64,000 bases of DNA, from positions 516,602 through 580,601 of the forward strand of contig NZ_JXQD01000024.1 in NCBI RefSeq assembly GCF_002100145.1, written 5' to 3'. This DNA comes from Vibrio sp. qd031. GTDB lineage: Bacteria; Pseudomonadota; Gammaproteobacteria; Enterobacterales; Vibrionaceae. Every line of letters begins with the position of its first letter. Position 1 is the first letter of the stretch. The notes beneath the pieces are model-generated. The model did not search any database, was not told where the DNA came from, and worked only from the letters and a program-made list of their open reading frames with translations. Below, piece after piece: positions 8,972 to 19,111 of this stretch. Made by a program: the position numbers and the translations under genes.

Positions 8972-9939
8972 TGAATTTCCTCGACAGCCTCCTGCACCAG
9001 CTGGGCCATCATTTTTATATGTAATGTATTATCGTTAAGGCAAGGGATGTATCTAAACTCGACCCCCCCAGCCTCAACGAAAATATCTTTACACTCCTCG
9101 GATAATTCTTCAAGGGTTTCTAAGCAATCACTTGCAAAGGCTGGCGCCATTATATCGATGCGATTTTTCCCTTTTTGCGGTAATCCTTTTAAAGTTTCAT
9201 CGGTATAGGGCATTAACCAAGGCTCTCGTCCAAATCGAGACTGGTAACTCATCCCCATTTGGCTGTCATCGAGACCAAGGTGCTGTAACAGTGCATTGGT
9301 CGTAGATTCACAGTGCGTTGGGTAAGGGTCTCCGTTATCGGCAAATCGTTGTGGAATACCATGATAAGAACACAACAAATAGTCCGATTGACCGTGTTGC
9401 TGCCAGTGCTGCGTTACCGAGTCCGCGAGAGCCTCAATGTAGGCAGTATGGTCATGGTAGTCTTGAATAACCTTCAAAGTTGGCAATGAACTTGAATCTA
9501 ACCTTGCGATGGCATCTGTCACGGCCGAGGTGGTGGTGTGTGAAAACTGCGGATACAACGGTAATACAATAACCTGTTCACAGCCTTGCTGCTTAAGGGA
9601 CTGAAGGCCGCTTTCTATACTCGGCGTGCCGTAAGTCATTCCTACCTCAACCGGCAAAGAGAGCTGTGATGAGAGCGCTTTTGCTTGACGTTGTGTGTGT
9701 ACCAGAAGCGGCGAGCCCTGCTCCATCCACACCGATTGATACAGCTTCGCCACTTTGGGGCTGCGTACTGGCAAAATCACACCGTGTAAAATGGGGCACC
9801 ACAACCAGCGCGTCATATCGACGACTCGTTTATCGTGAAGAAATTGACTGAGGTATTTCCTAACGGCCTTTGGGGTTGGCGCTTCCGGTGTGCCTAGATT
9901 AACGAGTAACACGCCGAGTTGCGTCGAGCTCTTGTCCAT
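8968..9939 (-). CDS. hemH: Ferrochelatase
   Basis: Inserts Fe2+ into protoporphyrin IX, the last step of haem synthesis. The 323-residue protein starts with the family opening [20 protein letters not shown]. It carries the active-site histidine in [12 protein letters not shown] (about 190-200) and the acidic [12 protein letters not shown] segment near 285. It sits downstream of adk as in E. coli, but a terminator separates adk from hemH here. It overlaps rfaH by 4 bp, tying haem synthesis and antitermination genes into one transcript. Confidence 0.95.
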   Translation of the reverse strand: MDKSSTQLGVLLVNLGTPEAPTPKAVRKYLSQFLHDKRVVDMTRWLWCPILHGVILPVRSPKVAKLYQSVWMEQGSPLLVHTQRQAKALSSQLSLPVEVGMTYGTPSIESGLQSLKQQGCEQVIVLPLYPQFSHTTTSAVTDAIARLDSSSLPTLKVIQDYHDHTAYIEALADSVTQHWQQHGQSDYLLCSYHGIPQRFADNGDPYPTHCESTTNALLQHLGLDDSQMGMSYQSRFGREPWLMPYTDETLKGLPQKGKNRIDIMAPAFASDCLETLEELSEECKDIFVEAGGVEFRYIPCLNDNTLHIKMMAQLVQEAVEEIQ

Positions 9940-10010
9940 GTATTTGATTCCTGCAGAGACTGAATGACTGTTTGAGTTTGTACGCCAAGTACTTGAAAAT
10001 AGATTAAAAA

Positions 10011-10035
10011 AAGGGCAGCGAAATTCGCTGCCCTT
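10011..10035 (-). terminator. Terminator after adk
   Basis: AAGGGCAGCGA/TCGCTGCCCTT, 11-bp perfect stem with a 3-nt loop. The minus-strand transcript continues into seven T residues. Confidence 0.85.
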
Positions 10036-10064
10036 ACTATATCAAATTTTCGCTGTCGGCTCGA

Positions 10065-10727
<663 letters not shown>

Positions 10728-10804
10728 TTAGTCATACCGAAGCTCTCTTCGCCCGAATGGCATGGAGAGATTCGGTATAAGTTTACAATGTTGTGGGAAA
10801 CTAC

Positions 10805-10838
10805 AAAGCCCAGAAGTCTATCATAAATTCTGGGCTTT
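10805..10838 (-). terminator. Terminator after htpG
   Basis: AAAGCCCAGAA/TTCTGGGCTTT, 11-bp perfect stem 37 bp past the htpG stop, with a modest T tract on the minus strand. Confidence 0.65.
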
Positions 10839-10874
10839 GCGGGGCTATTAGACTAAAGATAGGTCTACTATCTA

Positions 10875-12776
10875 CTATTTCACCAACAGTGAATTGATCG
10901 CAGTCACAAATGAGGTTGGATCTTCCATTGAACCGCGCTCAGCCAACATAGCTTGACCTAGCAGAACTTCAACCCAACGACCAAATGCTTCTTCGTCGGC
11001 TTCATCGGCCATGCGTTGAACCATGTCATGCTCTGGATTGATTTCAAGAATATAGTTAACCGCAGGCGCTTCTTGACCAGCCGCTTCTAGAAGCTTAGCC
11101 ATCTGTGTGCCCATCTCGAAATCATCAGTAACAACAACCGCTGGAGTTGTCGCGAGCTTAAAGGTAGTACGTACTTCTTTGACGCGATCGCCAAGGTAGG
11201 TTTTGGTGCGCTCGACTACCGATTTAAACTCTTCTTCGGTCTCTTTTTGTTTTTCTTTCTCTGCTTCATCTTCGAATTGGCTCAGATCAAGACCCGATTT
11301 AGTGATCGACTGGAACTGCTTACCGTCAAACTCTGTCAGGTAGTTCATCAACCACTCATCAATGCGGTCATACATCAACACCACTTCAATACCTTTCGCT
11401 TTAAATTGCTCTAGGTGTGGGCTGTTCTTAGCCGCTGCGTAGCTGTCCGCGGTTAAGTAGTAAATTTTGTCTTGGCCTTCTTTCATACGCTCAACGTACT
11501 TCGCCAGCGACACGGTTTGATCCGCAGAGTCAACCTCAGTTGATGCAAAACGCATAAGACCTGCAATTTTCTCTTTATTTGCCATGTCTTCTGCTGGTCC
11601 CTCTTTCATGACCAAGCCAAACTCTTTCCAGAACGAGATGTACTTCTCTTCGTCATTTTTGGCCATGCGTTCAAGTAAGGTCAATACACGTTTTGTGCAG
11701 GCACTGCGAAGAGACTGAGTCACCTTATTGTCTTGCAGAATTTCACGAGAGACGTTTAGCGGCAAATCGTTAGAGTCAATTAAGCCTTTAACAAAACGCA
11801 GGTATGACGGCATAAACTGCTCAGCGTCATCCATAATAAACACGCGTTGAACGTACAATTTCAAACCACTCTTGTGATCACGATTCATCATGTCCCAAGG
11901 CGCTTTCGAAGGAATGTAAAGCAGACTGGTATAGTCATTTTTACCTTCTACACGGTTATGACTCCACACCAGCGGATCGGCAAAGTCGTGCGAAACATGC
12001 TTGTAGAATTCTTGGTATTCTTCTTCGCTGATGTCCGATTTATTGCGAGTCCAAAGGGCTTGAGCTTTGTTGATTTGCTGCCATTCAGTTTCGTCGGTTT
12101 CGTTCCCTTCCTCATCACGCTTCTTGGTTAGAATAGACACTGGAATGCCGATGTGATCAGAGTATTTGCTGATCACTTCACGCAAACGCCACTCTGCCAA
12201 AAACTCTTTGCCGTCTTCACGCATGTGCAGCACGATGTCAGTACCACGAGTTTCTTTTGAAATATTTTCTATGGTGTACTCGCCTTCACCGCTCGAGTGC
12301 CATTGAACCGCTTGGTCCGCATCAAGGCCGGCTGCACGAGTGCGAACGGTTACCGCGTCAGCAACAATAAATGCCGAATAAAAACCTACGCCAAACTGGC
12401 CAATCAGTTGTGAGTCTTTGCTCTCTTCGCTAGATAACTTTTGAAAGAAATCTGCGGTACCCGACTTAGCGATTGTCCCAAGGTGCTCAATCACATCCTC
12501 GCGGCTCATACCAATACCATTATCAGAAATGGTTAGCGTGTCATTGGTTTCGTCAAAAGTTAACTTAACGCCAAGATCAGCATCGCCTGCATACAGTTCA
12601 GGGTTAGACAGCGCTTTGAAACGTAGCTTATCCGACGCATCCGAAGCATTCGAAATCAACTCACGTAAAAAAATCTCTTTATTTGAATACAAAGAGTGGA
12701 TCATAAGATGAAGAAGCTGTTTTACTTCTGACTGGAAACCACGTGTTTCCTTAGCTTGAGATACCGTGTCGCTCAT
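10875..12776 (-). CDS. htpG: Molecular chaperone HtpG (Hsp90)
   Basis: ATP-dependent cytoplasmic chaperone. The N-terminal GHKL ATPase is marked by [11 protein letters not shown], the DNGIGM motif and [11 protein letters not shown]; middle and C-terminal dimerisation domains follow. The start was placed at the second Met ([13 protein letters not shown], 633 residues): GGAG (12782-12785) lies 5 nt before it, and E. coli and Vibrio HtpG begin at this point. An ATG 24 nt upstream lacks such a site. A well-matched sigma-32 promoter lies about 90 bp upstream. It is divergent from toxR, as in other vibrios. Confidence 0.96.
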   Translation of the reverse strand: MSDTVSQAKETRGFQSEVKQLLHLMIHSLYSNKEIFLRELISNASDASDKLRFKALSNPELYAGDADLGVKLTFDETNDTLTISDNGIGMSREDVIEHLGTIAKSGTADFFQKLSSEESKDSQLIGQFGVGFYSAFIVADAVTVRTRAAGLDADQAVQWHSSGEGEYTIENISKETRGTDIVLHMREDGKEFLAEWRLREVISKYSDHIGIPVSILTKKRDEEGNETDETEWQQINKAQALWTRNKSDISEEEYQEFYKHVSHDFADPLVWSHNRVEGKNDYTSLLYIPSKAPWDMMNRDHKSGLKLYVQRVFIMDDAEQFMPSYLRFVKGLIDSNDLPLNVSREILQDNKVTQSLRSACTKRVLTLLERMAKNDEEKYISFWKEFGLVMKEGPAEDMANKEKIAGLMRFASTEVDSADQTVSLAKYVERMKEGQDKIYYLTADSYAAAKNSPHLEQFKAKGIEVVLMYDRIDEWLMNYLTEFDGKQFQSITKSGLDLSQFEDEAEKEKQKETEEEFKSVVERTKTYLGDRVKEVRTTFKLATTPAVVVTDDFEMGTQMAKLLEAAGQEAPAVNYILEINPEHDMVQRMADEADEEAFGRWVEVLLGQAMLAERGSMEDPTSFVTAINSLLVK

Positions 12777-12860
12777 ATTGACTCCATTAGTGTTACTCAT
12801 ATGTCGTAAGAAAGAATCGCCCTTCTAACGGCAATTAAACTCATTCTGTTGACGATGAAA

Positions 12861-12885
12861 TATGGGTTCCCAAAACAAATTCAAG
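12861..12885 (-). promoter_or_regulatory. Sigma-32 heat-shock promoter of htpG
   Basis: On the minus strand CTTGAA (-35, 12885-12880), 13 bp, then CCCATA (-10, 12866-12861). This fits the RpoH consensus CTTGAA-N13/14-CCCCAT in sequence and spacing, and lies upstream of a heat-shock gene. Confidence 0.75.
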
Positions 12886-13032
12886 GTAAGAGGCGACAAA
12901 AAAGATGTATTTTTGACAAAAATTTATTATATTTACGCAGCTTATCTAAGCTAAAAAAAGATAGCTCACGTTTTTAGAAGGATTAAAATGTGATTCCAAG
13001 GAGAGATTGACGCTAATAACGAAGACGAGATA

Positions 13033-13854
13033 ATGAGCAATATTGGCACTAAGTTTATACTTGCACAAACCTACACCTTCGATCCAAACAGCAATTCTCT
13101 GACTCCACTCGATAATGAAAACGAAATCATTCGACTTGGTAGTAATGAAAGCCGCATTCTCCTAATGCTTTCTGAACGCCCTAATGAAGTGATCACTCGT
13201 GACGAGTTGCATGAGTTTGTCTGGCGCGATCAAGGTTTTCAAGTCGATGACTCCAGCTTGACCCAAGCTATTTCTACGTTAAGAAAACAATTAAACGACT
13301 CAACCAAATCCCCTCAGTTCGTTAAAACTGTGCCAAAGCGCGGTTATCAATTGATCTCAAGTGTTGAGGCTAAAAGTACTGAAGACATCGCTGAGCCGAT
13401 TATTGCTGAATCTGCAGCAGCGACACAAAACGCTCCAGCAACAGAACCCCAAACCAATCAAAGCACTGCAAAAGCACCCTCTTTTTGGTCAAAAATGGAC
13501 ACCGCAACCAAAGTCATTTTGCTGGTTGCACTTCTGCTGCCGTTTGGCGGATTGTTCACTCCCAACTCGACACCTTCACAGTTTAGAGAAGTGGTAGTAG
13601 TCGATTCAGTTCCAGTTAAGACAACTATGGGCCATCCAAGTTTGGATACTTGGATCCCGAGCATCGAGCTTTGTGTTAGCGCTTACCTTGAGAGCTACAC
13701 CGACAATGAACAAGACGCTATAGAAGTGTATGCAACCGCAGGTCAAAATGGACAGCTTTACCTTAGTTACATTCATCCACCAGAATTCACGTCAGAAAAC
13801 AGCACGGTTCGTCTGATTGCTGAACAATCTGATTTGAAGAATATTTGTAACTAA
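13033..13854 (+). CDS. toxR: Membrane-anchored transcriptional regulator ToxR
   Basis: Inner-membrane regulator of outer-membrane porins and, in pathogens, virulence genes. Residues 1-110 form an OmpR-type winged helix (RLGSNESRILLML; the recognition region DSSLTQAISTLRK; PKRGYQL at about 101-107). A variable Ala/Thr/Gln-rich linker (about 112-155) follows, then one membrane segment (about 158-176). The periplasmic domain has two cysteines (214 and 272) that probably form the conserved disulfide. At 273 residues it is slightly shorter than V. parahaemolyticus ToxR, mainly in the linker. toxS follows after 11 bp. The presence of toxR does not by itself indicate a pathogen. Confidence 0.95.
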   Translation: MSNIGTKFILAQTYTFDPNSNSLTPLDNENEIIRLGSNESRILLMLSERPNEVITRDELHEFVWRDQGFQVDDSSLTQAISTLRKQLNDSTKSPQFVKTVPKRGYQLISSVEAKSTEDIAEPIIAESAAATQNAPATEPQTNQSTAKAPSFWSKMDTATKVILLVALLLPFGGLFTPNSTPSQFREVVVVDSVPVKTTMGHPSLDTWIPSIELCVSAYLESYTDNEQDAIEVYATAGQNGQLYLSYIHPPEFTSENSTVRLIAEQSDLKNICN

Positions 13855-13865
13855 AGGGCATACTC

Positions 13866-14381
13866 ATGAATAAACGCGTAGCACTCATCATTCTATTTGC
13901 GTCGGCGATCATTAGTAGCTGGATCTACTGGGGAAGTGACGTAAAGGTGGAGCAAGTACTCACATCACGTGAATGGCAGACTCACCTAATTACCCATATC
14001 CATGCTGACCTCTCCGAGACCGAGCTTGGTCAATTGAGTAAAGTAAGCATCAACTCCAACGTCAAATACTTACCGACTGGGCAGTACTTGCGTGTATCGC
14101 GAATGGAGTTAATGAACGAGGAGTCTGAACAACCGACCATCATCGAAATTTCAGAGTCCGGGTTATGGCAACTGTCTGACAACTATTTATTGGTCGACCC
14201 GCAGGACTTTAAAGATTCGTCCAGTGTCGATAATCGCCAGTTTACCGATAAACAATTAACATTGATTAAACAGATCTTTGTTACTGACGCGGAGCAAAGC
14301 CGTCGAGTTGATATCATCAGCGACAACGCAATCTTGTTGACTAGCCTAGGTCACGGCTCCCAAGTTCTGGTATCAAACTAG
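13866..14381 (+). CDS. toxS: ToxR-stabilising membrane protein ToxS
   Basis: Periplasmic partner that protects and activates ToxR in known vibrios, and that contributes to bile sensing. The 171-residue protein has one N-terminal membrane anchor (about 5-23), then a periplasmic domain opening WGSDVKVEQVLTSREWQ, a typical ToxS signature. NVKYLPTGQYLRVS and SRRVDIISDNAILLTSL are further family segments. It lies 11 bp after toxR in the same operon and is followed by a strong terminator. Confidence 0.93.
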   Translation: MNKRVALIILFASAIISSWIYWGSDVKVEQVLTSREWQTHLITHIHADLSETELGQLSKVSINSNVKYLPTGQYLRVSRMELMNEESEQPTIIEISESGLWQLSDNYLLVDPQDFKDSSSVDNRQFTDKQLTLIKQIFVTDAEQSRRVDIISDNAILLTSLGHGSQVLVSN

Positions 14382-14416
14382 ACCTTTACTGTCCGACCAG
14401 TCAACCTCAAAACACT

Positions 14417-14450
14417 ATACCCACTGCCACCATTTGGTTGCAGTGGGTAT
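14417..14450 (+). terminator. Terminator after toxS
   Basis: ATACCCACTGC/GCAGTGGGTAT, 11-bp perfect stem with a 12-nt loop, followed by TTTTTTTTATA. It ends 5 bp before the stop of convergent yfcE. Confidence 0.88.
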
Positions 14451-14455
14451 TTTTT

Positions 14456-15004
14456 TTATATTGATAGAGTCGCGATGATTTGTTGCGACTCGAGGGTTTT
14501 CACTTCAATAACACCGTCTTTCCATGTGGCGAAACTTGCTTCATGCCCACCTTTAGGTATGGTCACTGACCCCGGGTTGACGACGATAATATCCCCTTCC
14601 CACTGGGCTTGAGGCAAATGCGTGTGGCCGTGCACCATAATGTCGCCCTGTTTTAATACAGACGCTTTGTCCTTGTTGTATAAATGCCCGTGAGTGAGGA
14701 ACACTCGCTGCCCAGAAGGCAGTGGCAACCAGTTAAAATCATTCATGATTGGAAACTCAAGCAGCATCTGATCCACTTCGCTGTCGCAGTTACCACGAAC
14801 TGCGATGATGGAACCTTTATATTGGTTTAGCAGCTCGGCAACCTTTGTCGGGTTGTAAAAAGTAGGAACAGGGTTTCGTGGGCCATGGTTAATTAAATCA
14901 CCCAGTAATATCAGGTGATTGGCATCACTTTGTTCAAATCGCTCTAAGGTTAGTTGGGTGGCTCGCTCGCAGCCGTGTATGTCGGAGGCAATAAATAGAT
15001 TCAT
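14456..15004 (-). CDS. yfcE: YfcE-type metallophosphodiesterase
   Basis: Calcineurin-like phosphoesterase of the YfcE/MJ0936 family; the E. coli member hydrolyses artificial phosphodiesters and its natural substrate is unsettled. All metal-binding motifs are visible: ASDIHG at the start, GDLINHGPRN, GNCDSE, THGHLYN and HGHTH. The start was set at MNLFIASDIHG (182 residues, E. coli 184) because an AAGGGA ribosome site precedes it. Upstream in-frame codons would add an unrelated 26-residue extension. It is monocistronic and convergent with toxS. Confidence 0.88.
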   Translation of the reverse strand: MNLFIASDIHGCERATQLTLERFEQSDANHLILLGDLINHGPRNPVPTFYNPTKVAELLNQYKGSIIAVRGNCDSEVDQMLLEFPIMNDFNWLPLPSGQRVFLTHGHLYNKDKASVLKQGDIMVHGHTHLPQAQWEGDIIVVNPGSVTIPKGGHEASFATWKDGVIEVKTLESQQIIATLSI

Positions 15005-15325
15005 GGAAAGTCCCTTGTTACTTTGGGTTAATTCTATCATGTAAATGCTCAACGTAACCTTCACCGCTACAACCCGAGACACATTTTTGGGGGCGATAGT
15101 ATGAGCCTATTGCCCTACGTTAGTATCTTTCTTTACGCCTTACAAAGCTAAACCGGCATTTCCATATTCTCGGCTTGTGCGCCGCATTCTCTGCATGAGC
15201 AGACAATCCAGGCCCATGCTGCCCCCCAGCTAAAACGCTGGTAGCTGCGACGACGCCGATAGGTCTAACTGCGTTCTAAAAGCAACGTCCTCTAGGCTGG
15301 AGGGTTTGATCTACGAGTGTACAAA
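15005..15325. other. Gene-free stretch between yfcE and the CBS gene
   Basis: No coding sequence is supported here. It must contain the yfcE promoter (left part). The centre is GC-richer with short inverted repeats, for example CCAGC/GCTGG around 15227-15242. No T-run terminator for the DUF1538 operon was found. Confidence 0.5.
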
Positions 15326-15730
15326 CTACCGAATATCGATCATGCCGTTGATCACGATATTGTTATAGCTCACCATCCCTATGATCTGGCCATTTTCGAC
15401 CACCGGGGCGCGGCTGATCCCAAAACGCTCAAACAGTCTGGCACAGTATTTAACGTTCATTTCTGGATCGACACTCAAAGCGGGTTTGGTCATGATCTCG
15501 TAGATATTAGTCCGGTGCTGTGAACGATTCTGGGCCAGCACCTTTTTGGCAATATCATTCATCAAAACTAAGCCATATTCATCATCGGCATGGCGTTTAT
15601 CCACCACCAGAGCTTTTACCACGTGCTCTCTGGCCAATCGAATACCCTCATCAACAGTGACCAACCCATCTACAACCACATAGGTATTGGCCATCACATC
15701 TCTGACTCGTACCAATTTATGTCCGGTCAT
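15326..15730 (-). CDS. CBS-domain protein
   Basis: A 134-residue cytoplasmic protein made almost entirely of a pair of CBS motifs (about 10-60 and 75-130), with the typical VRDVMANTYVVV and YEIMTKPALSV openings and the closing RAPVVENGQIIGMVS. Such pairs bind adenine nucleotides or other ligands and usually regulate a partner. It is the last gene of the four-gene operon with two DUF1538 membrane proteins and a PII-like protein, overlapping the PII-like gene by 4 bp. The arrangement suggests ligand-dependent control of the transporter; the ligand is unknown. Confidence 0.8.
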   Translation of the reverse strand: MTGHKLVRVRDVMANTYVVVDGLVTVDEGIRLAREHVVKALVVDKRHADDEYGLVLMNDIAKKVLAQNRSQHRTNIYEIMTKPALSVDPEMNVKYCARLFERFGISRAPVVENGQIIGMVSYNNIVINGMIDIR

Positions 15731-16077
15731 AGTTCATCCTCCACTACTTTGGTTAACGTTTCTACTTGGTGCGCGACACCAACCGCATCTTCAATATCTA
15801 TTTGAATAGCTATGCCTTGCCCAGATTGCTGGTCAAACTCACCCGCCTCACAGATCGTCTCCAATATGTGCCTGGCAAGGTGCTCTTCAACCATAAATAG
15901 GATCACATCTTTCTGAACTTCTAACGTAAGTCCAAAAAAGGTGGTTTTCTGGTTAAGTCCTTCGCCGCGAGCGTTATTGATGACAGTCGCGCCTGTTGCA
16001 CCAGCTTCTCTGGCCGCGGTGAGAACTGCATCTGATTTTGCGTCTTCGACAAAAGCGACAATCAATTTAAATCTCAT
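15727..16077 (-). CDS. PII-like signalling protein
   Basis: The 116-residue protein resembles the GlnB/PII superfamily: a beta-strand opening [11 protein letters not shown], then a helix-strand unit (AAREAGATGATVINNARGEG) like the PII core. It lacks the GlnB uridylylation tyrosine and canonical T-loop seen in the true GlnB at 63.5-63.8 kb. It overlaps the upstream DUF1538 gene and the downstream CBS gene by 4 bp each. PII relatives next to membrane carriers often bind and gate them (AmtB-GlnK, SbtA-SbtB), and I infer such a role here. The effector is not readable from sequence. Confidence 0.75.
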   Translation of the reverse strand: MRFKLIVAFVEDAKSDAVLTAAREAGATGATVINNARGEGLNQKTTFFGLTLEVQKDVILFMVEEHLARHILETICEAGEFDQQSGQGIAIQIDIEDAVGVAHQVETLTKVVEDEL

Positions 16078-16871
16078 GATTTAGCATCCTTGTGCTGTTG
16101 ATTACGGGCATTGAGCCATTGGGTAATTTGCGCGTAAGCCATCACCGAAATAATCGGGAACAAACTTGCAAACGCAATCAGTCCAAAGCCATCTATCATT
16201 GGGTTTCTACCGGGTACGGTCGTTGATAACCCTAGTCCCAGAGCCGTAACCAGTGGAACGGTTACTGTTGATGTAGTAACACCGCCTGAATCATAAGCAA
16301 GCGGTATAATAATTTTGGGGGCAAAGTAGGTTTGGATAACCACCAGCACATAACCAGCAATAATATAATAGTGAATCGGATCACCAACCACGATGCGATA
16401 GCACCCTAAGGTGATGCCAACCGCGACTCCAATTGCAACGGCAAAACGTAATCCATTGACGCTGATACTCCCACCAGAAACTTGATTCGCTTTAATGGCT
16501 ACTGCAATCAGAGACGGCTCTGCGATGGTGGTACTTAAACCGATACAAAAGGCAAAGAGGTAGACCCAGTAATAGTCTTCCCAACCCAAATGAACCTCAC
16601 CACCAAGCTTAAACTGTTGCAAAAAAGCCGGCTCTGTCAATTGCAGTGCCATGGTTTCGCCAAGTGGGAATAGCGCCATTTCTAACCCCATTAAGAACAG
16701 CGCCAAACCAACAATCACATAGACAAAACCCAAAACTACTTTTGATAAGTGAACGACAGGCTGCCTTAACACCGCCAACTGAAATCCAAAAAGAATGGTG
16801 ACAATGGGGATAACATCCAAAATGGTCGAATACAACGTGGTCAAAAAGGTCTGAATCATCCGGCCACCCAC
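16074..16871 (-). CDS. DUF1538 membrane protein, second subunit
   Basis: A 265-residue polytopic inner-membrane protein. Two motif blocks mark it: [14 protein letters not shown] near the middle and [20 protein letters not shown] followed by [19 protein letters not shown] near the C-terminus. Both blocks recur in the neighbouring gene, so the two are paralogues. Paired DUF1538 proteins (UmpA/UmpB) have been reported from Halomonas as a two-subunit Na+(K+)/H+ antiporter; I recall this and cannot verify it here. The gene overlaps its upstream paralogue by 16 bp and the downstream PII-like gene by 4 bp, so it is probably co-translated with both. Confidence 0.8.
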   Translation of the reverse strand: MGGRMIQTFLTTLYSTILDVIPIVTILFGFQLAVLRQPVVHLSKVVLGFVYVIVGLALFLMGLEMALFPLGETMALQLTEPAFLQQFKLGGEVHLGWEDYYWVYLFAFCIGLSTTIAEPSLIAVAIKANQVSGGSISVNGLRFAVAIGVAVGITLGCYRIVVGDPIHYYIIAGYVLVVIQTYFAPKIIIPLAYDSGGVTTSTVTVPLVTALGLGLSTTVPGRNPMIDGFGLIAFASLFPIISVMAYAQITQWLNARNQQHKDAKS

Positions 16872-17593
16872 ATTCCATAAAGCATCACAAACATAATAGG
16901 CAGCAAAGAAGCAAACGCGATCAACCCAAATCCATCTATCATCGGGTTTCGCCCTTTGATCGATGACGCCAGTCCAACACCTAGTGCGGTGACCAAAGGC
17001 ACAGTAATGGTCGATGTAGTCACCCCCCCAGAATCATAGGCAACCCCAATTATAGATTCTGGTGCAAAGGCCGTGAGCACCACAATAATTGCGTAACCAC
17101 CAATAATAATGACATGTATTGGCCAGCCCTTAAGAATGCGTACCACCCCTAAAACTATGGCAACCCCTACCGATAGAGCAACAGAAAGCCTAAGACCCAG
17201 TGCATAGTCTTTCATACTGTCGAGACTATTAGTGATCATGCCCCCTTCCGCTGCAACTGCTGCGGCTTCGTAGGCAACGGCCGTCAGCGCAGGCTCTGCG
17301 ATAGTGGTTCCAAACCCCAAACAAAAGGCAAATAAGACCAACCAAAAGACGCTCCCCTTGCGTGCAAAAGCTTGCGCCATCGATTCACCAATGGGGAATA
17401 AACCCATTTCCAGACCAAACACAAACAGTGTTAGTCCAAATACGACTAAAGCAAGGCCAATAAGAATGGAATGAAAATTGGGAAGCGGTTGGTCAAGCAC
17501 TAAGAATTGAAATGCAGCAATCACTAGGATAATAGGCAGCAGGTCGCGCAAGCTCGCGAGCAAGGAGTGAAAAAGTGCTCGAAGTGGTTCCAT
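16856..17593 (-). CDS. DUF1538 membrane protein, first subunit
   Basis: First gene of the operon; 245 residues, highly hydrophobic. It shares with the next gene the [17 protein letters not shown] motif (about 100-115) and the C-terminal [20 protein letters not shown] and [19 protein letters not shown] blocks. The Gly/Thr-rich and Glu-Pro motifs repeated in each half suggest an inverted-repeat carrier fold. An AGGAGG-like ribosome site (from CCTCCT at 17599) lies just upstream. The likely role is one half of a heteromeric cation/proton antiporter; DUF1538 carriers with other substrates cannot be excluded. Confidence 0.8.
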   Translation of the reverse strand: MEPLRALFHSLLASLRDLLPIILVIAAFQFLVLDQPLPNFHSILIGLALVVFGLTLFVFGLEMGLFPIGESMAQAFARKGSVFWLVLFAFCLGFGTTIAEPALTAVAYEAAAVAAEGGMITNSLDSMKDYALGLRLSVALSVGVAIVLGVVRILKGWPIHVIIIGGYAIIVVLTAFAPESIIGVAYDSGGVTTSTITVPLVTALGVGLASSIKGRNPMIDGFGLIAFASLLPIMFVMLYGMWVAG

Positions 17594-17834
17594 CCAACCT
17601 CCTAAACTTTTATCAAAGGCAAACGTCGATCGCCCATAACCTTAATTTTAGTGTGCCTTAAACACACGCACAATGGGACTCACCTTTAGTCGAATAGAGT
17701 AAAAAGTGTGAGCTGAAAAGTATTACATTTCACACTCTTAACATTCAATTCTATTAAATTCGGTCGCTTTACGGTGTGCTTACGTAGCAATTACTATACT
17801 TAAATTAAACGGCTACACATTGAGGAGATTCAAC

Positions 17835-18752
17835 ATGGTACTGTTAGTCACTGGTGGAACCGGCTTTATCGGCCGTGAACTGCTAAAATCGATGCGTGCC
17901 AACAGTATTATATTGCTCACTCGCGATCCCGAGCAGGCAAAGCAAACCCTACAGCACGTCGACCATGGACAAATCGACTACATCACCAGTTTGGATACCT
18001 TGACCAACCTAAATCACGTCGATGCGGTGATCAATTTAGCTGGAGAGCCGATTGCTAACAAGCGATGGACTCGCGCTCAGAAGAAACTCATCTGCGATAG
18101 TCGTTGGACCGTCACTCAACATCTTGTAGATTTAATCGAGGCAAGCGAAGCGCCACCACACACATTTATTAGTGGCTCTGCCGTCGGATATTATGGTGAT
18201 CAACAAACGCACTCTTTGGATGAATCCTTTAATCAAACCGACTCATTAAAAAATCAATTTTCTCACCAAGTGTGCCAGCGATGGGAAGATATTGCGATGC
18301 AAGCTCACAGCCAAAAAACCCGTGTATGTGTGGTCCGCACAGGCGTTGTCTTGGGCAAAGATGGCGGCGCACTGCCCAAAATGAGTCTGCCATTTAAGTT
18401 AGGTGTGGGCGGTAAGATTGGACATGGTCAGCAATTTTTGCCCTGGATCCATCTTCACGACATGGTTCAAGGGATACTATTTTTGCTCGACACGCCAAGT
18501 GCGCAAGGCGCTTTTAATTTTAACGCGCCTCACCCCGTAACCAATGCTGAATTCAGCCAGCACTTGGCACGTCGCTTACGCCGCCCAAATCTGTTTTTTG
18601 TCCCCGCTTGGGCAATGAAGGTTATTATGGGTGAGTCTTCAGCGCTAGTGTTAGACAGCTGCTGTTCACGCCCTAAAAAACTAACCGAACTTGGCTTTAA
18701 CTTTACTTACTCTCGCTTAGAGCCAGCATTAAAACAGATCTATTCGCTTTAA
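17835..18752 (+). CDS. yfcH: YfcH-type NAD(P)-dependent epimerase (TIGR01777 family)
   Basis: Extended short-chain dehydrogenase-like protein of unknown substrate. The N-terminal Rossmann motif TGGTGFIGREL (about residues 6-16) and the catalytic-type segment SGSAVGYYGD mark the TIGR01777/SDR39U1 family. A C-terminal DUF1731-like region ends with the conserved SRPKKLTELGF stretch. The start was set at ATG 17835 because AGGAGA lies 6 nt upstream; a TTG 15 nt earlier would include the ribosome site. The product is 305 residues (E. coli YfcH 297). It appears monocistronic. Confidence 0.85.
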   Translation: MVLLVTGGTGFIGRELLKSMRANSIILLTRDPEQAKQTLQHVDHGQIDYITSLDTLTNLNHVDAVINLAGEPIANKRWTRAQKKLICDSRWTVTQHLVDLIEASEAPPHTFISGSAVGYYGDQQTHSLDESFNQTDSLKNQFSHQVCQRWEDIAMQAHSQKTRVCVVRTGVVLGKDGGALPKMSLPFKLGVGGKIGHGQQFLPWIHLHDMVQGILFLLDTPSAQGAFNFNAPHPVTNAEFSQHLARRLRRPNLFFVPAWAMKVIMGESSALVLDSCCSRPKKLTELGFNFTYSRLEPALKQIYSL

Positions 18753-19111
18753 CGTCCCACTCATTTGCCTCTAATCACCCTGCGTCAAAAAAAGTGCACT
18801 TTATTGCAAAATGTAATATAGGCGTCACATAGGCAAGGCATAATTCCCGGACTATATGGTTATTTAGAGTTATCACATGAGTTTAAACCAACTAAATTGG
18901 TTGGGTGTCTGTGTAACGCTGATGGTGTTGATCTTGTTATAAAGCTTGAGCACCGTCTGTGTACTCAGCTCCCTTCCATTGCAGTACTTAAACAAGTTTT
19001 GAAGCCTTCTCGGCTAAATACTTCTGGTGTCGCTTTTTTTAAGTTAAAGACTTGAAAATCTGCTATCTGACAAGATATTAGTAGCATCTCATACGCTGTT
19101 TAGGATCCAAC
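18753..19111. other. Intergenic stretch between yfcH and ybbN
   Basis: No conventional gene. It holds a possible 21-codon ORF (18877-18942). A weak hairpin follows, AGCC/GGCT inside GAAG/CTTC near 19001-19024, about 12 nt before a TTTTTTT run at about 19036-19042. Together these could be a short independent transcript. The ybbN promoter must also lie here. Confidence 0.45.
18877..18942 (+). CDS. Possible 21-residue hydrophobic peptide
   Basis: ATG-initiated frame of 21 codons encoding a short polar start (MSLNQLNW) followed by an almost wholly hydrophobic tail ending in LMVLILL and a TAA stop. The size and shape resemble small membrane peptides or type I toxin-like peptides. The upstream TAGAG is a weak ribosome site, and downstream sequence ends in a possible terminator with a T-run at about 19036. 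It belongs to no family I recognise, and a chance ORF of this size is quite possible. Confidence 0.3.
   Translation: MSLNQLNWLGVCVTLMVLILL

Noticed and set aside
15260..15290. GTCTAAC core-like sequence suggesting an attC remnant
   Set aside because: No matching second core site or paired arms lie within range.
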